Part shown: one piece after another, positions 10,585-21,660 of the stretch
How the letters are laid out: every line of letters begins with the position of its first letter
Position numbering within the stretch: position 1 is the first letter of the stretch
Assembly (NCBI GenBank): GCA_003250975.1
Contig: QKIY01000020.1
Span: 1 to 58,322, forward strand
Direction: 5' to 3'
Length of the DNA stretch: 58,322 nt
Source: Gammaproteobacteria bacterium
Lineage (GTDB): Bacteria; Pseudomonadota; Gammaproteobacteria; Eutrophobiales; Eutrophobiaceae
Notes under the pieces: model-generated
Seen by the model: the letters and a program-made list of their open reading frames with translations, nothing else
Databases searched by the model: none
What the model was told of the DNA's origin: nothing
Program-made: the position numbers and the translations under genes

Positions 10585-10698
10585 ATGAAAGTAAGAGCCT
10601 CAGTTAAAAAGATGTGCCGGAATTGCCGGATTATTCGCCGCAAGGGTGCCGTGCGTGTGATTTGTTCTGATCCACGGCACAAGCAGCGCCAGGGCTGA
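10585..10698 (+). CDS. rpmJ: Large ribosomal subunit protein L36
   Basis: A 37-residue gene, easily missed because of its size. [15 protein letters not shown] opens the protein, and C11, C14, C27 and H32 form the zinc site of the C+ form of L36. A second ATG immediately precedes the chosen one (10582), and GGGAGAA lies upstream as the ribosome-binding site. It sits between secY and rpsM exactly as in other gammaproteobacteria. Confidence 0.96.
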   Translation: MKVRASVKKMCRNCRIIRRKGAVRVICSDPRHKQRQG

Positions 10699-10727
10699 TT
10701 GCTTGAGAGGATTATTGGAGAATTAAT

Positions 10728-11084
10728 ATGGCCCGTATAGCCGGTGTAAATATACCCGATAACAAACATTTGAATATTGCCCTGACCTATATCTACGGAA
10801 TAGGCCGCAACAGGGCCATAGATATATGCAAGACAGCCAGTCTGGATCCTGCGGCAAAGGTCAATGCCCTGTCAGAAGAGGATCTGGACAAGATCAGGGC
10901 AATAGTCGCTGAAGAGCTGGTTGAAGGCGATTTGCGCCGTGAGGTCTCTATGAACATTAAGCGTCTTATGGATATGGGGTGTTACCGCGGCATTCGCCAT
11001 CGCCGTGGCTTGCCTCTAAGGGGTCAGCGTACCCGCACGAATGCCCGTACGCGCAAGGGACCAAGACGCAGTATCAAGAAATAG
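10728..11084 (+). CDS. rpsM: Small ribosomal subunit protein S13
   Basis: A 118-residue S13 (same as E. coli), head of the 30S subunit and part of the B1 intersubunit bridges. [14 protein letters not shown] at the start, the helix-two-turn-helix region, and [23 protein letters not shown] at the C-terminus are conserved. It begins the alpha group; the 29-base gap after rpmJ is short for the S4-binding pseudoknot that regulates this operon in E. coli. Confidence 0.97.
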   Translation: MARIAGVNIPDNKHLNIALTYIYGIGRNRAIDICKTASLDPAAKVNALSEEDLDKIRAIVAEELVEGDLRREVSMNIKRLMDMGCYRGIRHRRGLPLRGQRTRTNARTRKGPRRSIKK

Positions 11085-11104
11085 GATGGTAACAGGTTGG
11101 AATT

Positions 11105-11491
11105 ATGGCAAAAGTAACCACTCGTAAAAAACGTGTTAAGCGAACTGTTGTTGACGGCGTAGCGCATATTCACGCTTCATTCAACAATACGATCATCACT
11201 ATTACTGATCGTCAAGGTAATTCACTTGCCTGGGCAACAGCCGGTGGCAGCGGATTCCGCGGTTCACGCAAGAGCACACCTTTCGCCGCTCAAGTTGCTT
11301 CCCAGAAAGCTGGTGAAGCTGCCAAGGAGTTTGGACTTAAAAATCTGGAAGTGTTTATCAAGGGCCCCGGACCAGGCAGGGAATCGGCCGTGCGGGCACT
11401 TAATGCGGTAGGTTACAAGATTACGAATATTACGGACGTGACTCCTGTACCGCACAATGGTTGTCGTCCGCCAAAGAAACGACGCGTTTAA
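11105..11491 (+). CDS. rpsK: Small ribosomal subunit protein S11
   Basis: A 128-residue S11 (E. coli 129) of the 30S platform. Diagnostic segments are [19 protein letters not shown], the [16 protein letters not shown] region, and the C-terminal [18 protein letters not shown]. It lies 20 bases after rpsM. Confidence 0.97.
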   Translation: MAKVTTRKKRVKRTVVDGVAHIHASFNNTIITITDRQGNSLAWATAGGSGFRGSRKSTPFAAQVASQKAGEAAKEFGLKNLEVFIKGPGPGRESAVRALNAVGYKITNITDVTPVPHNGCRPPKKRRV

Positions 11492-11509
11492 GATCGGAGT
11501 TAATTATTT

Positions 11510-12130
11510 ATGGCACGTTATCTAGGACCAAAATGCAAGCTGAGCCGGCGTGAGGGCACAGACCTGTTCCTCAAGAGCAGGGCGCGTCCGCTCGAATCGA
11601 AATGTCAGATAGACAAAATTCCAGGAGAGCAGGCGGGTAAGGCCAAGCGTCTTTCGGATTATGGATTACAGTTGCGTGAAAAACAGAAATTGCGCCGAAT
11701 TTATGGCATACTCGAGAAGCAGTTTCGTAATTATTATTTTGAGGCCGCCCGCATCAAGGGCTCAACCGGTGAAAACCTTCTGAGATTGCTTGAGCAGCGT
11801 CTTGATAATGTCGTTTACCGGATGGGTTTCAGTTCTACACGCAATGAAGCACGCCAACTTGTCAGTCACAAATCAATTCTTGTGAACGGCAGGACGGTGA
11901 ATATCCCGTCTTACCAGGTACGACCCTCCGATACGATTGCTGTGAGGGAGAAGGCCAAAAACCAGTTGCGCATACAGGATGCGCTGACTGTTGCTGAACA
12001 GTTCGGTTTTCCTGAATGGGTGGATGTGAACCCGAAGAAAATGGAAGGTGTTTTCAAGTCTGTGCCTGAAAGGAGTGATTTACCTCCTGATATCAATGAA
12101 CAACTCGTAGTCGAGCTTTACTCCAAGTAA
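11510..12130 (+). CDS. rpsD: Small ribosomal subunit protein S4
   Basis: A 206-residue S4 (same as E. coli), a primary 16S rRNA binder and, in enterics, the alpha-operon repressor. [19 protein letters not shown] begins the protein. The S4 RNA-binding domain is seen at about residues 95-160 with [24 protein letters not shown] and [12 protein letters not shown]. The N-terminal zinc cysteines of the C+ form are absent. Confidence 0.97.
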   Translation: MARYLGPKCKLSRREGTDLFLKSRARPLESKCQIDKIPGEQAGKAKRLSDYGLQLREKQKLRRIYGILEKQFRNYYFEAARIKGSTGENLLRLLEQRLDNVVYRMGFSSTRNEARQLVSHKSILVNGRTVNIPSYQVRPSDTIAVREKAKNQLRIQDALTVAEQFGFPEWVDVNPKKMEGVFKSVPERSDLPPDINEQLVVELYSK

Positions 12131-12151
12131 GCCGAGGGAGGAACCAGACGC

Positions 12152-13144
12152 ATGTCAGTTGCATTTAATGAATTATTGAAACCCCGCCGTGTCGACGTCA
12201 ATCCAGTCAGCGGTTTTTCTGCAAAGATAACCATAGAACCCCTGGACAGGGGCTTCGGACATACCTTGGGCAATGCCTTGCGCCGTGTCCTGTTATCATC
12301 CATGCCGGGATGTGCGGTTGTCGAGGCAGAAATTGAGAATGTTCTGCACGAGTACACTACTATTGAAGGCGTACAGGAAGATGTCACGGATATACTCCTG
12401 AACCTCAAGGGTCTGGCTATTCGTATGCATGCCAAGGACGAAGCCACGCTTACCTTGAGAAAGAGTGGCCCCGGTGAAGTACGGGCCAGCGACATCGCTG
12501 TTGATCACGATGTGGAAATCGCCAATCCTGATCATCTGATTGCAAATTTGACCAAGTCAGGTGAGCTCAATATGACCATGAAGGTTGTCAGGGGTCGTGG
12601 TTACCATGCCGTGACAATTGGTGATAGCGAGGAAGATCATGCGATAGGCAGACTCAAGCTTGATGCCTCCTTCAGCCCGATTAAAAGGGTCTCCTATGAG
12701 GTACAGAGCGCGCGTGTGGAACAACGTACTAACCTCGACAAGCTGATTCTTGAGATTGAAACCAACGGTACTATCGATCCTGAAGATGCGGTTCGTGAAG
12801 CTGCAAGGATACTGCGCAATCAGTTAAGTGTATTTGTTGATCTTGAGGCCGAGGAGGCCCAGGCAGATACCGTTGCCAGTGAACCGGATGTCGATCCTAT
12901 TCTGTTGCGTCCGGTCGATGACCTTGAGTTGACTGTCCGTTCCGCCAATTGTCTCAAGGCAGAGAGCATTTACTATATCGGTGATCTTATCCAGCGGACC
13001 GAGGTTGAATTGTTGAAGACCCCAAATCTCGGCAAGAAGTCGCTGACCGAGATCAAGGATGTGCTGGCCTCACGCGGCTTGTCACTGGGCATGCGGCTGG
13101 AGAACTGGCCTCCTGCTGGTCTCTACGAAAACAAGGACAGTTAA
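12152..13144 (+). CDS. rpoA: DNA-directed RNA polymerase alpha subunit
   Basis: A 330-residue alpha subunit (E. coli 329). The N-terminal dimerisation domain contains [25 protein letters not shown]. The C-terminal domain (about 250-330) has [20 protein letters not shown], the helix-hairpin-helix surface that binds UP elements and activators. It lies between rpsD and rplQ, spaced by 21 and 32 bases, in the alpha operon. Confidence 0.98.
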   Translation: MSVAFNELLKPRRVDVNPVSGFSAKITIEPLDRGFGHTLGNALRRVLLSSMPGCAVVEAEIENVLHEYTTIEGVQEDVTDILLNLKGLAIRMHAKDEATLTLRKSGPGEVRASDIAVDHDVEIANPDHLIANLTKSGELNMTMKVVRGRGYHAVTIGDSEEDHAIGRLKLDASFSPIKRVSYEVQSARVEQRTNLDKLILEIETNGTIDPEDAVREAARILRNQLSVFVDLEAEEAQADTVASEPDVDPILLRPVDDLELTVRSANCLKAESIYYIGDLIQRTEVELLKTPNLGKKSLTEIKDVLASRGLSLGMRLENWPPAGLYENKDS

Positions 13145-13176
13145 CAGTCAGTCCAGATATTTAAGAGAGAATAGTT

Positions 13177-13572
13177 ATGCGTCATCGTCAAAGTGGTAGA
13201 AAACTGAACAGGAACAGCAGTCACAGGAAGGCCATGTTTCGCAACATGGCCGTGTCACTGATGGAACATGAGATGATTAAAACCACCTTACCCAAGGCCA
13301 AAGAATTACGCCGTGTTGCTGAACCGTTGATCACGATCGCAAAGAATGATTCTGTCGCAAAGCGGCGCCTGGCCTTTTCCAGGTTGCGGGATCGCGACGC
13401 CGTGACCAAACTGTTCAATGAGCTTGGGCCCCGCTACAAGGACCGCCCCGGAGGCTATCTTAGAATCCTCAAATGCGGTTTTCGCCCAGGTGACAAGGCC
13501 CCTATGGCGATTGTCGAACTAGTCGGCCGCGAGGCAGGCGAGTCCGGCGAAAAGGAATCGGCAAAGGCCTGA
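13177..13572 (+). CDS. rplQ: Large ribosomal subunit protein L17
   Basis: A 131-residue L17 (E. coli 127), last gene of the ribosomal series. [24 protein letters not shown] and the [25 protein letters not shown] segment are conserved. The extra C-terminal residues are charged ([11 protein letters not shown]). A strong Rho-independent terminator follows at once. Confidence 0.97.
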   Translation: MRHRQSGRKLNRNSSHRKAMFRNMAVSLMEHEMIKTTLPKAKELRRVAEPLITIAKNDSVAKRRLAFSRLRDRDAVTKLFNELGPRYKDRPGGYLRILKCGFRPGDKAPMAIVELVGREAGESGEKESAKA

Positions 13573-13591
13573 ACCTAAACCATCTCACATT

Positions 13592-13618
13592 AAAAACCGG
13601 GCAAGGCCCGGTTTTTTT
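13592..13618 (+). terminator. Rho-independent terminator of the ribosomal series
   Basis: CCGGGC, a three-base loop AAG, then GCCCGG, flanked by an A-run on the left and seven T on the right. It lies 20 bases after the rplQ stop and is the first clear terminator of the window, so tuf/rpsJ to rplQ may be read as one long unit. The flanking A and T runs extend the stem. Confidence 0.9.
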
Positions 13619-13666
13619 GTCCTTTTCATTCTTTATCCCTGCCCCTACTGCACGTAAACTGGCCAA

Positions 13667-14389
13667 ATGATCCTGTTATTTACTGATTATGGCCTGCAGG
13701 GGCCTTATCTAGGCCAGGTAGAAGCTGTGTTCTACCGGGACGCACGGGGCGAGCGGGTCATTAACTTAGTAGCCGACCTGCCCAGGCAAAATCCCAAGGC
13801 CTGTGCCTACCTGCTGGCGGCCTTGGTAGATGAATTTCCCGAGGATGCCATTTTCTTTTGTGTCGTCGACCCAGGGGTGGGTTCGTTTAGGGATCAGCCA
13901 GTAATTCTACGTGTAAATCACCGCTGGTATGTCGGTCCTGATAACGGCCTGTTTGATATCGTCTGCCGTCATGCGGGGCAAGTCGAGTGCTGGAAGATCA
14001 ACTGGCGTCCCAAGAGGATATCGGACAGCTTTCATGGCCGGGACCTGTATGCCCCGGTTGTCGCCATGCTGGCCAAGGGTGTGGATATCCCGGGAGAAAA
14101 GATCACATGGAAAGATCAGCATGGTTGGCCCGATGAAATGGCCGAAGTGATCTATATCGACACATTCGGGAATTGCATGACCGGACTCAGGGCCGGATCA
14201 ATCAGCAACAATACAGAACTCAGAATCAACGGGCTCAATATCCCTTACGCAAGCACCTTTTCCGCCATTGGCCAGGGAAAGGCCTTCTGGTACTGCAATT
14301 CTATTGGTTTGATTGAAATCAGTGTGAATCAAGGGAATGCTGCAATAGAATTACATCTCTCCGTTGGCAGCAGCCTGTTTAACTCATGA
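13667..14389 (+). CDS. SAM hydroxide adenosyltransferase family protein (DUF62)
   Basis: A 240-residue homologue of the DUF62 family, relatives of fluorinase and chlorinase that hydrolyse S-adenosylmethionine to adenosine and methionine using activated water. Visible features are FTDYG with D7, VDPGVGSFRD with D68 and R75, PDNGL at about 91-95, and SFHGRDLYAP with H123. The D68/R75/H123 set matches the Asp-Arg-His triad described for the hydrolase members, which favours hydrolysis over halogenation. The start ATG at 13667 gives the family N-terminus (M-I-L-L-F-T-D). It stands alone between two terminators. The cellular role of this family in proteobacteria is not clear. Confidence 0.85.
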   Translation: MILLFTDYGLQGPYLGQVEAVFYRDARGERVINLVADLPRQNPKACAYLLAALVDEFPEDAIFFCVVDPGVGSFRDQPVILRVNHRWYVGPDNGLFDIVCRHAGQVECWKINWRPKRISDSFHGRDLYAPVVAMLAKGVDIPGEKITWKDQHGWPDEMAEVIYIDTFGNCMTGLRAGSISNNTELRINGLNIPYASTFSAIGQGKAFWYCNSIGLIEISVNQGNAAIELHLSVGSSLFNS

Positions 14390-14408
14390 ATTAACTTGTC
14401 AGGAATAA

Positions 14409-14436
14409 AAAAACGCCGTCTTATGACGGCGTTTTT
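14409..14436. terminator. Bidirectional Rho-independent terminator
   Basis: A perfect 12-base inverted repeat, AAAAACGCCGTC and GACGGCGTTTTT, with a TTAT loop. It lies between the convergent ends of the SAM hydrolase homologue (+) and the outer-membrane protein gene (-) and has an A-run on one side and a T-run on the other, so it can serve both strands. Confidence 0.9.
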
Positions 14437-14459
14437 AAATTTCCATAATGCGAAGAGTA

Positions 14460-15071
14460 TCAGAACTTCATGCCCAGTACACCCATGAACTTGATTGTCT
14501 CGAAATCATAGGTTGCTGTGGGTATGCCGCTAGCCTGTATTTCTGCTTGATTAAAGAGATAGGTAAAGTTCACTCCGAAATAGATATTTTTTAGAATGTC
14601 ATAATCGAATCCGGCCATAAACTGTCCGGCAAAGTCGATATCATCCCCTTCTACACCAGCTAGAAAATATTGTGCATTGACCTGGGATAACCCGATGCCG
14701 CCCCCAGCATATGGATGAAATTTACCGTCAAATGAGCCTTCGTTATCCCTGAAGACGACGTTTACCATGAAAACGTGCGTATCAAACTCAATCTTGTCAG
14801 AAGTGAAATCAGCCTCAAGATCGTTGCCGAAAATGTAACTGTATTGTGCACCCACGGAGAGAGTAGGCAACAGCACTCCATCCAGCCAGACAGCACCGCC
14901 AAGAGCTGCACCGGTTTCAGCACCTTTCTCAACATTTGGGCCTCCGACCGGTTCTATTTCGGTATCCCCATCTGTCCCGCCTGCCTGGACTTCCACCCTG
15001 AAATCTTTAGCATGGACATTTAGTGAAACCAGTGCAAACAGGCAAATAAACAGCAGTTTATATTTATCCAT
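14460..15071 (-). CDS. Outer-membrane beta-barrel protein, OmpA/Ail-like size
   Basis: A 203-residue exported protein. A signal peptide is evident (MDKYKLLFICLFALVSLNVHA, cleavage about residue 21). The rest alternates polar and hydrophobic residues, with repeated glycine and aromatic positions (for example YSYIFGNDLEADF, FHPYAGGGIGLSQV, FMAGFDYDILKNIYFGVNF) and ends in a phenylalanine (MGVLGMKF), the outer-membrane sorting signal. Size suits an eight-stranded barrel. No specific function can be assigned. It has its own promoter and shares the terminator at 14409-14436. Confidence 0.75.
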   Translation of the reverse strand: MDKYKLLFICLFALVSLNVHAKDFRVEVQAGGTDGDTEIEPVGGPNVEKGAETGAALGGAVWLDGVLLPTLSVGAQYSYIFGNDLEADFTSDKIEFDTHVFMVNVVFRDNEGSFDGKFHPYAGGGIGLSQVNAQYFLAGVEGDDIDFAGQFMAGFDYDILKNIYFGVNFTYLFNQAEIQASGIPTATYDFETIKFMGVLGMKF

Positions 15072-15111
15072 AACCCCTCTCCGATCGATAAATTAAGAAA
15101 TTCAGGCGAAG

Positions 15112-15139
15112 TTTATATTGTTTGCAGGAATGTTTTCAA
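15112..15139 (-). promoter_or_regulatory. Sigma-70-type promoter for the outer-membrane barrel gene
   Basis: On the minus strand TTGAAA (15139-15134), a 16-base spacer, then TATAAA (15117-15112). The first codon of the barrel gene is about 40 bases downstream, at 15071, behind GGAGAGGGG. The match to sigma-70 consensus is good on both hexamers, though spacing is one base short of the ideal. Confidence 0.6.
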
Positions 15140-15272
15140 GGTAAATCCGGTAATCGTGCATGTTTATACGTCTCGGTTAACGTTATTTTTACAATTTCAT
15201 ACGATTAATCCGGCACTCAAGGCAACCTGAATATCCTCGAATGTGGGCGCGTTCAGCCCTAATTATGTCATC

Positions 15273-15662
15273 TCATGCCAGAAGCGCCCAGGCCAGGACC
15301 ATCTGGCAGCCAAAGCCGACCAGAAACATAAGTGTGCGAACCCAGGGGATAGCAAAGGTATAGGCTACAAGATGGATAATCCTGGCCCAGAAAAAGACAG
15401 CTGTGGCATATAGAGTGGTTTCATTACTGTTACCACTGATATGTAACAGTAATATCAACAGACCGAATATCACCAGATTTTCGATCATATTGTAGTGGGC
15501 CGCCTTCATGCGATTGGCCCAGGGCGCCATTGGCTTTGGATTTTCCGGATAACCGACTGCATCTTTAAGGCCACGTACGGCTATCATGTTCAGGATATAG
15601 GGCATCCAGATTAAGGCTGTAATGACGGTTAGCCAGGCCAGATAGTTCAGTTCCTCAGTCAT
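15273..15662 (-). CDS. MAPEG family membrane protein
   Basis: A 129-residue protein with four hydrophobic segments. The sequence NRMKAAHYNMIENLVIFGLL (about 50-70) is typical of the MAPEG fold (membrane-associated proteins in eicosanoid and glutathione metabolism), as is WARIIHLVAYTFAIPWVRTLMF near the end. Bacterial members include glutathione-dependent enzymes, but substrates are mostly unknown. It starts at ATG 15662 with AGAGG eight bases upstream and lies just downstream of gatB, so it may be the last gene of the gatCAB transcript. Confidence 0.82.
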   Translation of the reverse strand: MTEELNYLAWLTVITALIWMPYILNMIAVRGLKDAVGYPENPKPMAPWANRMKAAHYNMIENLVIFGLLILLLHISGNSNETTLYATAVFFWARIIHLVAYTFAIPWVRTLMFLVGFGCQMVLAWALLA

Positions 15663-15729
15663 TTTGTATACCTCTCATGGTTTGAAATATTAAATAGAAC
15701 TCACTTGGCCCTTGTTTTCAATCCTCCAG

Positions 15730-17178
15730 TTAATCAGCCAGCTTGTTCTTGAGTAATTCGTTGACCTGTTTTGGGTTTGCCTTGCCCTTAGATTTTTTCA
15801 TGATCTGGCCGACAAAGAAACCTATCAGCTTACCCTGTTTTTCCGGCGGGCTGTTTTTATACTGTTCAACCTGCTGTGGGCTCTCGGCGATGACTTCGTC
15901 CACCATCTTTTCTATGGCATCGGAATCGGTGACCTGCTTCAGGCCTTTTTTCTCGATGATTTCATCTGCAGATCCCTCGCCGTTCCACATGGCCGTAAAG
16001 ACTTCTTTAGCAATATTGCTGGAGATGGTATTGTCCTTGATGCGCTTGATCAGCCCCCCGAGCATCTCACCTTTTATCGGGCTTTGATTATAATCCTTGT
16101 TTTCCCGGTTAAGTGCAGCGGCCACTTCGCCCATGACCCAGTTGGCGCTGAGTTTTGGTTCACCGCCGGAATGCTGGACGGTCGTTTCAAAGAAAAGGGC
16201 GAGCGCAGGCCCAGCGGTTAGGTTATCGGCATCATATTCAGATAAATGATATTCTTCAATGAAACGCCTTTTCATGGCATCAGGGAGCTCCGGCAAAGAC
16301 TGTTTAATCTCGTTGATGATTTTCTTCTCAATTTCAATTGGTAATAGGTCGGGGTCCGGAAAGTAACGGTAGTCGTTGGCCTCTTCCTTGCTGCGCATTG
16401 ACCGGGTTTCATTCTTATTGGCATCGTATAGCCGTGTTTCCTGAATGACTTTACCACCTGACTCGATAACATCAATCTGTCGTTCAACCTCGTAGTTGAT
16501 CGCCGCTTCCACAAAACGGAATGAATTTAGGTTCTTCAGTTCGGTCCGCGTCCCGAATTTCTTTTCCCCCCTTGGTCTGACAGACACGTTGGCATCGCAA
16601 CGAAAGGATCCTTCCTGCATATTGCCATCACAAATGCCTAGGTATGTCACAATGGCATGGATTTTTTTCATGTAGGCGACGGCCTCTTTTGCCGAACGCA
16701 TATCAGGTTCCGAGACTATTTCTATCAAGGGGGTGCCGGCACGGTTGAGGTCAATTCCTGTCAGGTTGCCAAAACCTTCGTGCACGGACTTGCCTGCGTC
16801 TTCCTCAAGGTGCGCGCGGGTAACCCCGATGGTTTTTGTTTCACCGTTTCCCAGGGTAATATCTATACTGCCGCGACTTACGATTGGGAGTTCATATTGG
16901 CTAATCTGGTAGCCCTTGGGCAAGTCCGGGTAGAAGTAATTTTTACGCGCAAATACGGAGCGAGACGGAATTTCGGCGTTGATGGCCAGGCCAAACATGA
17001 TAGCCATTCTGACCGCTTCCTTGTTCAAGACCGGCAATACACCGGGGAGGCCAAGATCCACAGCGCAGGCCTGGGTATTGGCCTCGGCACCATAAGCAGT
17101 TGCCGCACCGGAAAAGATCTTGCTCTGGGTTGCAAGCTGCGCATGAATTTCAAGCCCGATTATGGTCTCCCACGCCAT
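15730..17178 (-). CDS. gatB: Asp-tRNA(Asn)/Glu-tRNA(Gln) amidotransferase subunit B
   Basis: A 482-residue GatB, the subunit that binds the misacylated tRNA, phosphorylates its Glu or Asp side chain and receives ammonia from Gat[14 protein letters not shown] at the start, [21 protein letters not shown], and the C-terminal YqeY-like domain are clear. ATG 17178 overlaps the gatA stop (TGATG); a GTG one codon earlier is also open. The gene order gatC-gatA-gatB on one strand with short gaps indicates one operon. Confidence 0.96.
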   Translation of the reverse strand: MAWETIIGLEIHAQLATQSKIFSGAATAYGAEANTQACAVDLGLPGVLPVLNKEAVRMAIMFGLAINAEIPSRSVFARKNYFYPDLPKGYQISQYELPIVSRGSIDITLGNGETKTIGVTRAHLEEDAGKSVHEGFGNLTGIDLNRAGTPLIEIVSEPDMRSAKEAVAYMKKIHAIVTYLGICDGNMQEGSFRCDANVSVRPRGEKKFGTRTELKNLNSFRFVEAAINYEVERQIDVIESGGKVIQETRLYDANKNETRSMRSKEEANDYRYFPDPDLLPIEIEKKIINEIKQSLPELPDAMKRRFIEEYHLSEYDADNLTAGPALALFFETTVQHSGGEPKLSANWVMGEVAAALNRENKDYNQSPIKGEMLGGLIKRIKDNTISSNIAKEVFTAMWNGEGSADEIIEKKGLKQVTDSDAIEKMVDEVIAESPQQVEQYKNSPPEKQGKLIGFFVGQIMKKSKGKANPKQVNELLKNKLAD

Positions 17179-18632
17179 CACTTGTACTCCGCGGGTTGAT
17201 GCTGGTGCCAGTCTGTTGCTTGCTGGAAGCGGTGGGCTACGTTCAGGAGCCGTGCCTCTGAGAAATAATCGCCGATGATCTGCATGCCCACGGGCAGACC
17301 GTTTAGCATGCCGGCAGGGACTGATATGGCGGGCAGGCCGGCAAGATTGATTGATACGGTATAGATGTCCGAAAGATACATATTGATCGGGTCGTCTATC
17401 AGTTCATTCAGCTTAAAGGCGGTTCCCGGGGCAGTTGGTCCGATAATTACATCCACTTCCTTAAGAGCCTGTTGAAACTCGTTGCGAATCAGCCGGCGTA
17501 TCTTCTGAGCCTTCAGGTAATACGCATCATAGTAACCCGCTGATAGGACATAGGTGCCGATTAATACCCGCCGCTTGACCTCCCGCCCGAATCCCTCGCC
17601 ACGTGAGCGGCAGTAGAGGTCATTCAGGTCCCGCGGGTCATCACAACGGTAGCCAAAGCGGACACCATCGTAACGCGCCAGATTGGATGAACATTCCGCC
17701 GGGGCGACGACATAGTAAACAGGAATGGATAGCTTGGAACTGGGCAGGTTGATCTCATGTATGCTTGCACCAAGTTTCTTGAGTTCTGCGATCCCGTCAT
17801 GGATGATTCGGCTGATATCTGGGTTGAGCCGTTCATCAAAGTATTCAACCGGTAGGCCGATCTTCAACCCCTCGAGCGGGTTTTCGAGTTGCGAGGTATA
17901 GTCTTCAACGGGTTCATTGGCAGAGGTTGAATCATGTTCATCAAACCCTGCCATGGCATTCAATACCAGTGCAGCATCTTCCGCGGTGCGCGTCATGGGA
18001 CCACCCTGGTCCAGGCTGGAGGCAAAGGCGATCATGCCGTAACGTGAAACCCGGCCGTAGGTGGGTTTAAGTCCTGTAATCCCACAGAGTGAGGCAGGTT
18101 GCCTTATGGAACCGCCGGTATCAGTACCAGTTGCCATGGGTGTCAGCCTCGCAGCGACAACGGCTGCTGAACCGCCAGAAGAACCGCCGGGCACGCGGTC
18201 CGGATCCCAGGGATTCAGGACCGGACCGTAGTAACTGGTTTCATTGGATGATCCCATGGCAAATTCATCCATATTGGTCTTACCTAGCATGACCATGCCT
18301 GCATCATCGAGTTGTCTGACAACAGTGGCGTCATAGGGGGCGATAAAATTATCCAGCATCCTGGAACCGCAGGATGTCTTGATGCCATTGGTACAAAAAA
18401 TATCCTTATGTACCATAGGTATACCGGTTAACGGACCGGCTTTCCCCGCCTGGATCTTCTTATCGGCTGCCCTGGCCTGTGCCATGGCATGTTCCTCAGT
18501 AAGTGTGACGAAGCAGTTGAGTTTATCCATGAATTGTCTGCAGCGCTGAAGATACATCCCGGTTAATTCCTCACTGGATGTATCCCGCTGTTGCAAGGCC
18601 TGTGAAAGCTCGGCAAGAGTCTTGTTATACAT
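17178..18632 (-). CDS. gatA: Asp-tRNA(Asn)/Glu-tRNA(Gln) amidotransferase subunit A
   Basis: A 484-residue amidase-signature protein that releases ammonia from glutamine for GatB. The catalytic triad is seen as K76 (in MVHKDIF), the cis-serine S151 in the GGSSGGS motif (149-155), and nucleophile S175 in [10 protein letters not shown]. Length matches the family. It lies 38 bases after gatC and overlaps gatB by one base. Its presence means at least one of Gln-tRNA(Gln) and Asn-tRNA(Asn) is made indirectly in this organism. Confidence 0.97.
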   Translation of the reverse strand: MYNKTLAELSQALQQRDTSSEELTGMYLQRCRQFMDKLNCFVTLTEEHAMAQARAADKKIQAGKAGPLTGIPMVHKDIFCTNGIKTSCGSRMLDNFIAPYDATVVRQLDDAGMVMLGKTNMDEFAMGSSNETSYYGPVLNPWDPDRVPGGSSGGSAAVVAARLTPMATGTDTGGSIRQPASLCGITGLKPTYGRVSRYGMIAFASSLDQGGPMTRTAEDAALVLNAMAGFDEHDSTSANEPVEDYTSQLENPLEGLKIGLPVEYFDERLNPDISRIIHDGIAELKKLGASIHEINLPSSKLSIPVYYVVAPAECSSNLARYDGVRFGYRCDDPRDLNDLYCRSRGEGFGREVKRRVLIGTYVLSAGYYDAYYLKAQKIRRLIRNEFQQALKEVDVIIGPTAPGTAFKLNELIDDPINMYLSDIYTVSINLAGLPAISVPAGMLNGLPVGMQIIGDYFSEARLLNVAHRFQQATDWHQHQPAEYK

Positions 18633-18670
18633 TTTGCGCTACTGGGGTTCTGATAATGCCATTGAATTTT

Positions 18671-18955
18671 TTATTCGATTACCTTGGGCACCAGATAGTG
18701 TCCACTCTCTACAGCCGGTGCAATATCCTGAAAATGATCCCGCTGATTGGTCTCGGTGACCACATCCGGTCTCAGCCTTGCGCCGAGTTCCAGGGGGTGA
18801 GCCAGCGGGCTGACTTGGCCGGTATCGACCTTGTCCATTTGCTCGACCAGTCCCAGGATGTTCGACAGGTCCCGACAGTAGTTCGGGATATCTTCTTCCG
18901 AGACTGATAGCCTTGCCAGCCAGGCAATTTTTTCCACATCGGTTTTATCCAACAT
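18671..18955 (-). CDS. gatC: Asp-tRNA(Asn)/Glu-tRNA(Gln) amidotransferase subunit C
   Basis: A 94-residue GatC, the small subunit that wraps the GatA-GatB interface. The N-terminus [22 protein letters not shown] and the later [21 protein letters not shown] are typical. It is the first gene of the gatCAB operon, with GGAG upstream of ATG 18955. It diverges from mreB across a 273-base spacer. Confidence 0.94.
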   Translation of the reverse strand: MLDKTDVEKIAWLARLSVSEEDIPNYCRDLSNILGLVEQMDKVDTGQVSPLAHPLELGARLRPDVVTETNQRDHFQDIAPAVESGHYLVPKVIE

Positions 18956-20272
<1,317 letters not shown>

Positions 20273-20301
20273 TTATTATTCGGATGCAGGGGTGATGGCT
20301 T

Positions 20302-21171
20302 ATTAAAACTTTATTTTTAAAAGGCCCGTCTACCAATGTAAAAGTAGTCATATTTATATTGTTGTCTGTTATTTTGATGACAGTGGATCACCGCTACAGC
20401 CATCTCAAAACATTTCGATCTGTACTCTCCGTAGTTGTTTACCCAATACAGTATATTGTTGATGTTCCCGCAGCTCTTGCCAGCTGGACGAGAGAAACGC
20501 TTGTAAGCCGTAATACATTACTGACGGAGAACGAACGGCTCCGCAAGGAACATCTTCTACTCAGTTCCAAATTGCAGAAGTATGATGTGTTGCAAACGGA
20601 AAATGAACGCCTTCGGCTGTTACTTGAATCGTCTCTCAAGTTGAAGGACAGGGTTGTCATTGCAGAACTACTTGCCGTTGATATGGAGCCATTCCGCCAT
20701 ACCGTTATTATTAACAAGGGCAAGAATTCAGGCGCCTATGATGGCCAGCCAATTGTAGATGCCAATGGCATTATGGGACAGATCGTCCATGTCGGCCCTT
20801 TCAGCAGTACAGTCCTTCTGATTACGGACCCGACACATGCCTTGCCGGTCCAGATTAACCGTAACGGTTTGCGAGCCATCGCATTGGGTACAGGGGAAAG
20901 AAATAATCTACAACTGGTTAACCTTCCCAATAATGCTGATATAAAAGAGGGTGATCTGCTTGTTTCCTCGGGGCTCGGCAGCCGTTTCCCTGCAGGTTAT
21001 CCGGTTGGCGTGATTTCTGATATTCAGCTTGATCCGGCAGAGCCGTTTGCAAAGGTCAAGGTTGTCCCGAGCGCCAAACTGGAACAGAGCAGGGAAGTAT
21101 TGCTGGTCTGGCCATATTCTGAAGGCAGGAATGAATCTGAAAAAAAGAGTTTCGTATATCAAAATGAATGA
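20302..21171 (+). CDS. mreC: Rod-shape determining protein MreC (non-standard start)
   Basis: MreC is the bitopic periplasmic scaffold linking MreB to PBP2. The frame encodes the family N-terminus from 20302: I-K-T-L-F-L-K-G-P-S, aligned to M-K-P-I-F-S-R-G-P-S of E. coli, then one membrane helix, a coiled coil (about 60-100) and the beta-rich C-terminal domain. The homologous first codon is ATT, with GGTGAT (20291-20296) at good Shine-Dalgarno distance. The first standard start in frame is TTG 20359, inside the membrane helix. An alternative is a one-base insertion in TT (20300-20301), since ATG 20295 would otherwise read M-A-I-K-T-L. Given length from 20302 is 289 residues. Identity is sure; the start is not. 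Confidence 0.88.
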   Translation: MKTLFLKGPSTNVKVVIFILLSVILMTVDHRYSHLKTFRSVLSVVVYPIQYIVDVPAALASWTRETLVSRNTLLTENERLRKEHLLLSSKLQKYDVLQTENERLRLLLESSLKLKDRVVIAELLAVDMEPFRHTVIINKGKNSGAYDGQPIVDANGIMGQIVHVGPFSSTVLLITDPTHALPVQINRNGLRAIALGTGERNNLQLVNLPNNADIKEGDLLVSSGLGSRFPAGYPVGVISDIQLDPAEPFAKVKVVPSAKLEQSREVLLVWPYSEGRNESEKKSFVYQNE

Positions 21172-21652
21172 GCAAAAACAAAAAGGTGGCGTGATTATCG
21201 TCTGCAGTTTTATTGCTGCATTTATGATGACAGCATTGCCATTGCCCGAATGGGCTGCAAACTGGCGACCTGCATGGGTTGCCATGGTATTGATTTACTG
21301 GTGTATGGCGCTACCTAACAAGGTAAGCATTGGCATGGCCTGGAGTACGGGAATAATTCTTGATGTCCTGCAAGGGACGTTGCTGGGACAAAATGCCCTG
21401 GGACTGACAGTACTTGCCTATTTTACTGTCAAGGTACACCAGAGGATAAGAATGTTCCCGCTGACTCAGCAAGCGCTTTTTGTCATGTTTCTTATCCTGA
21501 TATATCAATTGCTGTCGTTATGGGTGCGTGGCCTTATGGGTGTGCCGCCAAGATCATGGACTTATTGGACGCCGGCAATAACAAGTATGCTACTGTGGCC
21601 ATGGTTGTTTATTATCCTTAGAGATATACGCCGCAAGTACCAAGTGTCCTGA
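21164..21652 (+). CDS. mreD: Rod-shape determining protein MreD
   Basis: A 162-residue membrane protein with about five hydrophobic segments, as in MreD. ATG 21164 (MNEQKQKGG) overlaps the end of mreC by eight bases; the open frame reaches further upstream to 21029 but that part only shadows mreC. Conserved region: GIILDVLQGTLLGQNALGLTVLAYF, matching the family D-x-L-x-G-x3-G motif. Part of the elongasome. Confidence 0.92.
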   Translation: MNEQKQKGGVIIVCSFIAAFMMTALPLPEWAANWRPAWVAMVLIYWCMALPNKVSIGMAWSTGIILDVLQGTLLGQNALGLTVLAYFTVKVHQRIRMFPLTQQALFVMFLILIYQLLSLWVRGLMGVPPRSWTYWTPAITSMLLWPWLFIILRDIRRKYQVS

Positions 21653-21660
21653 TATCGGGC

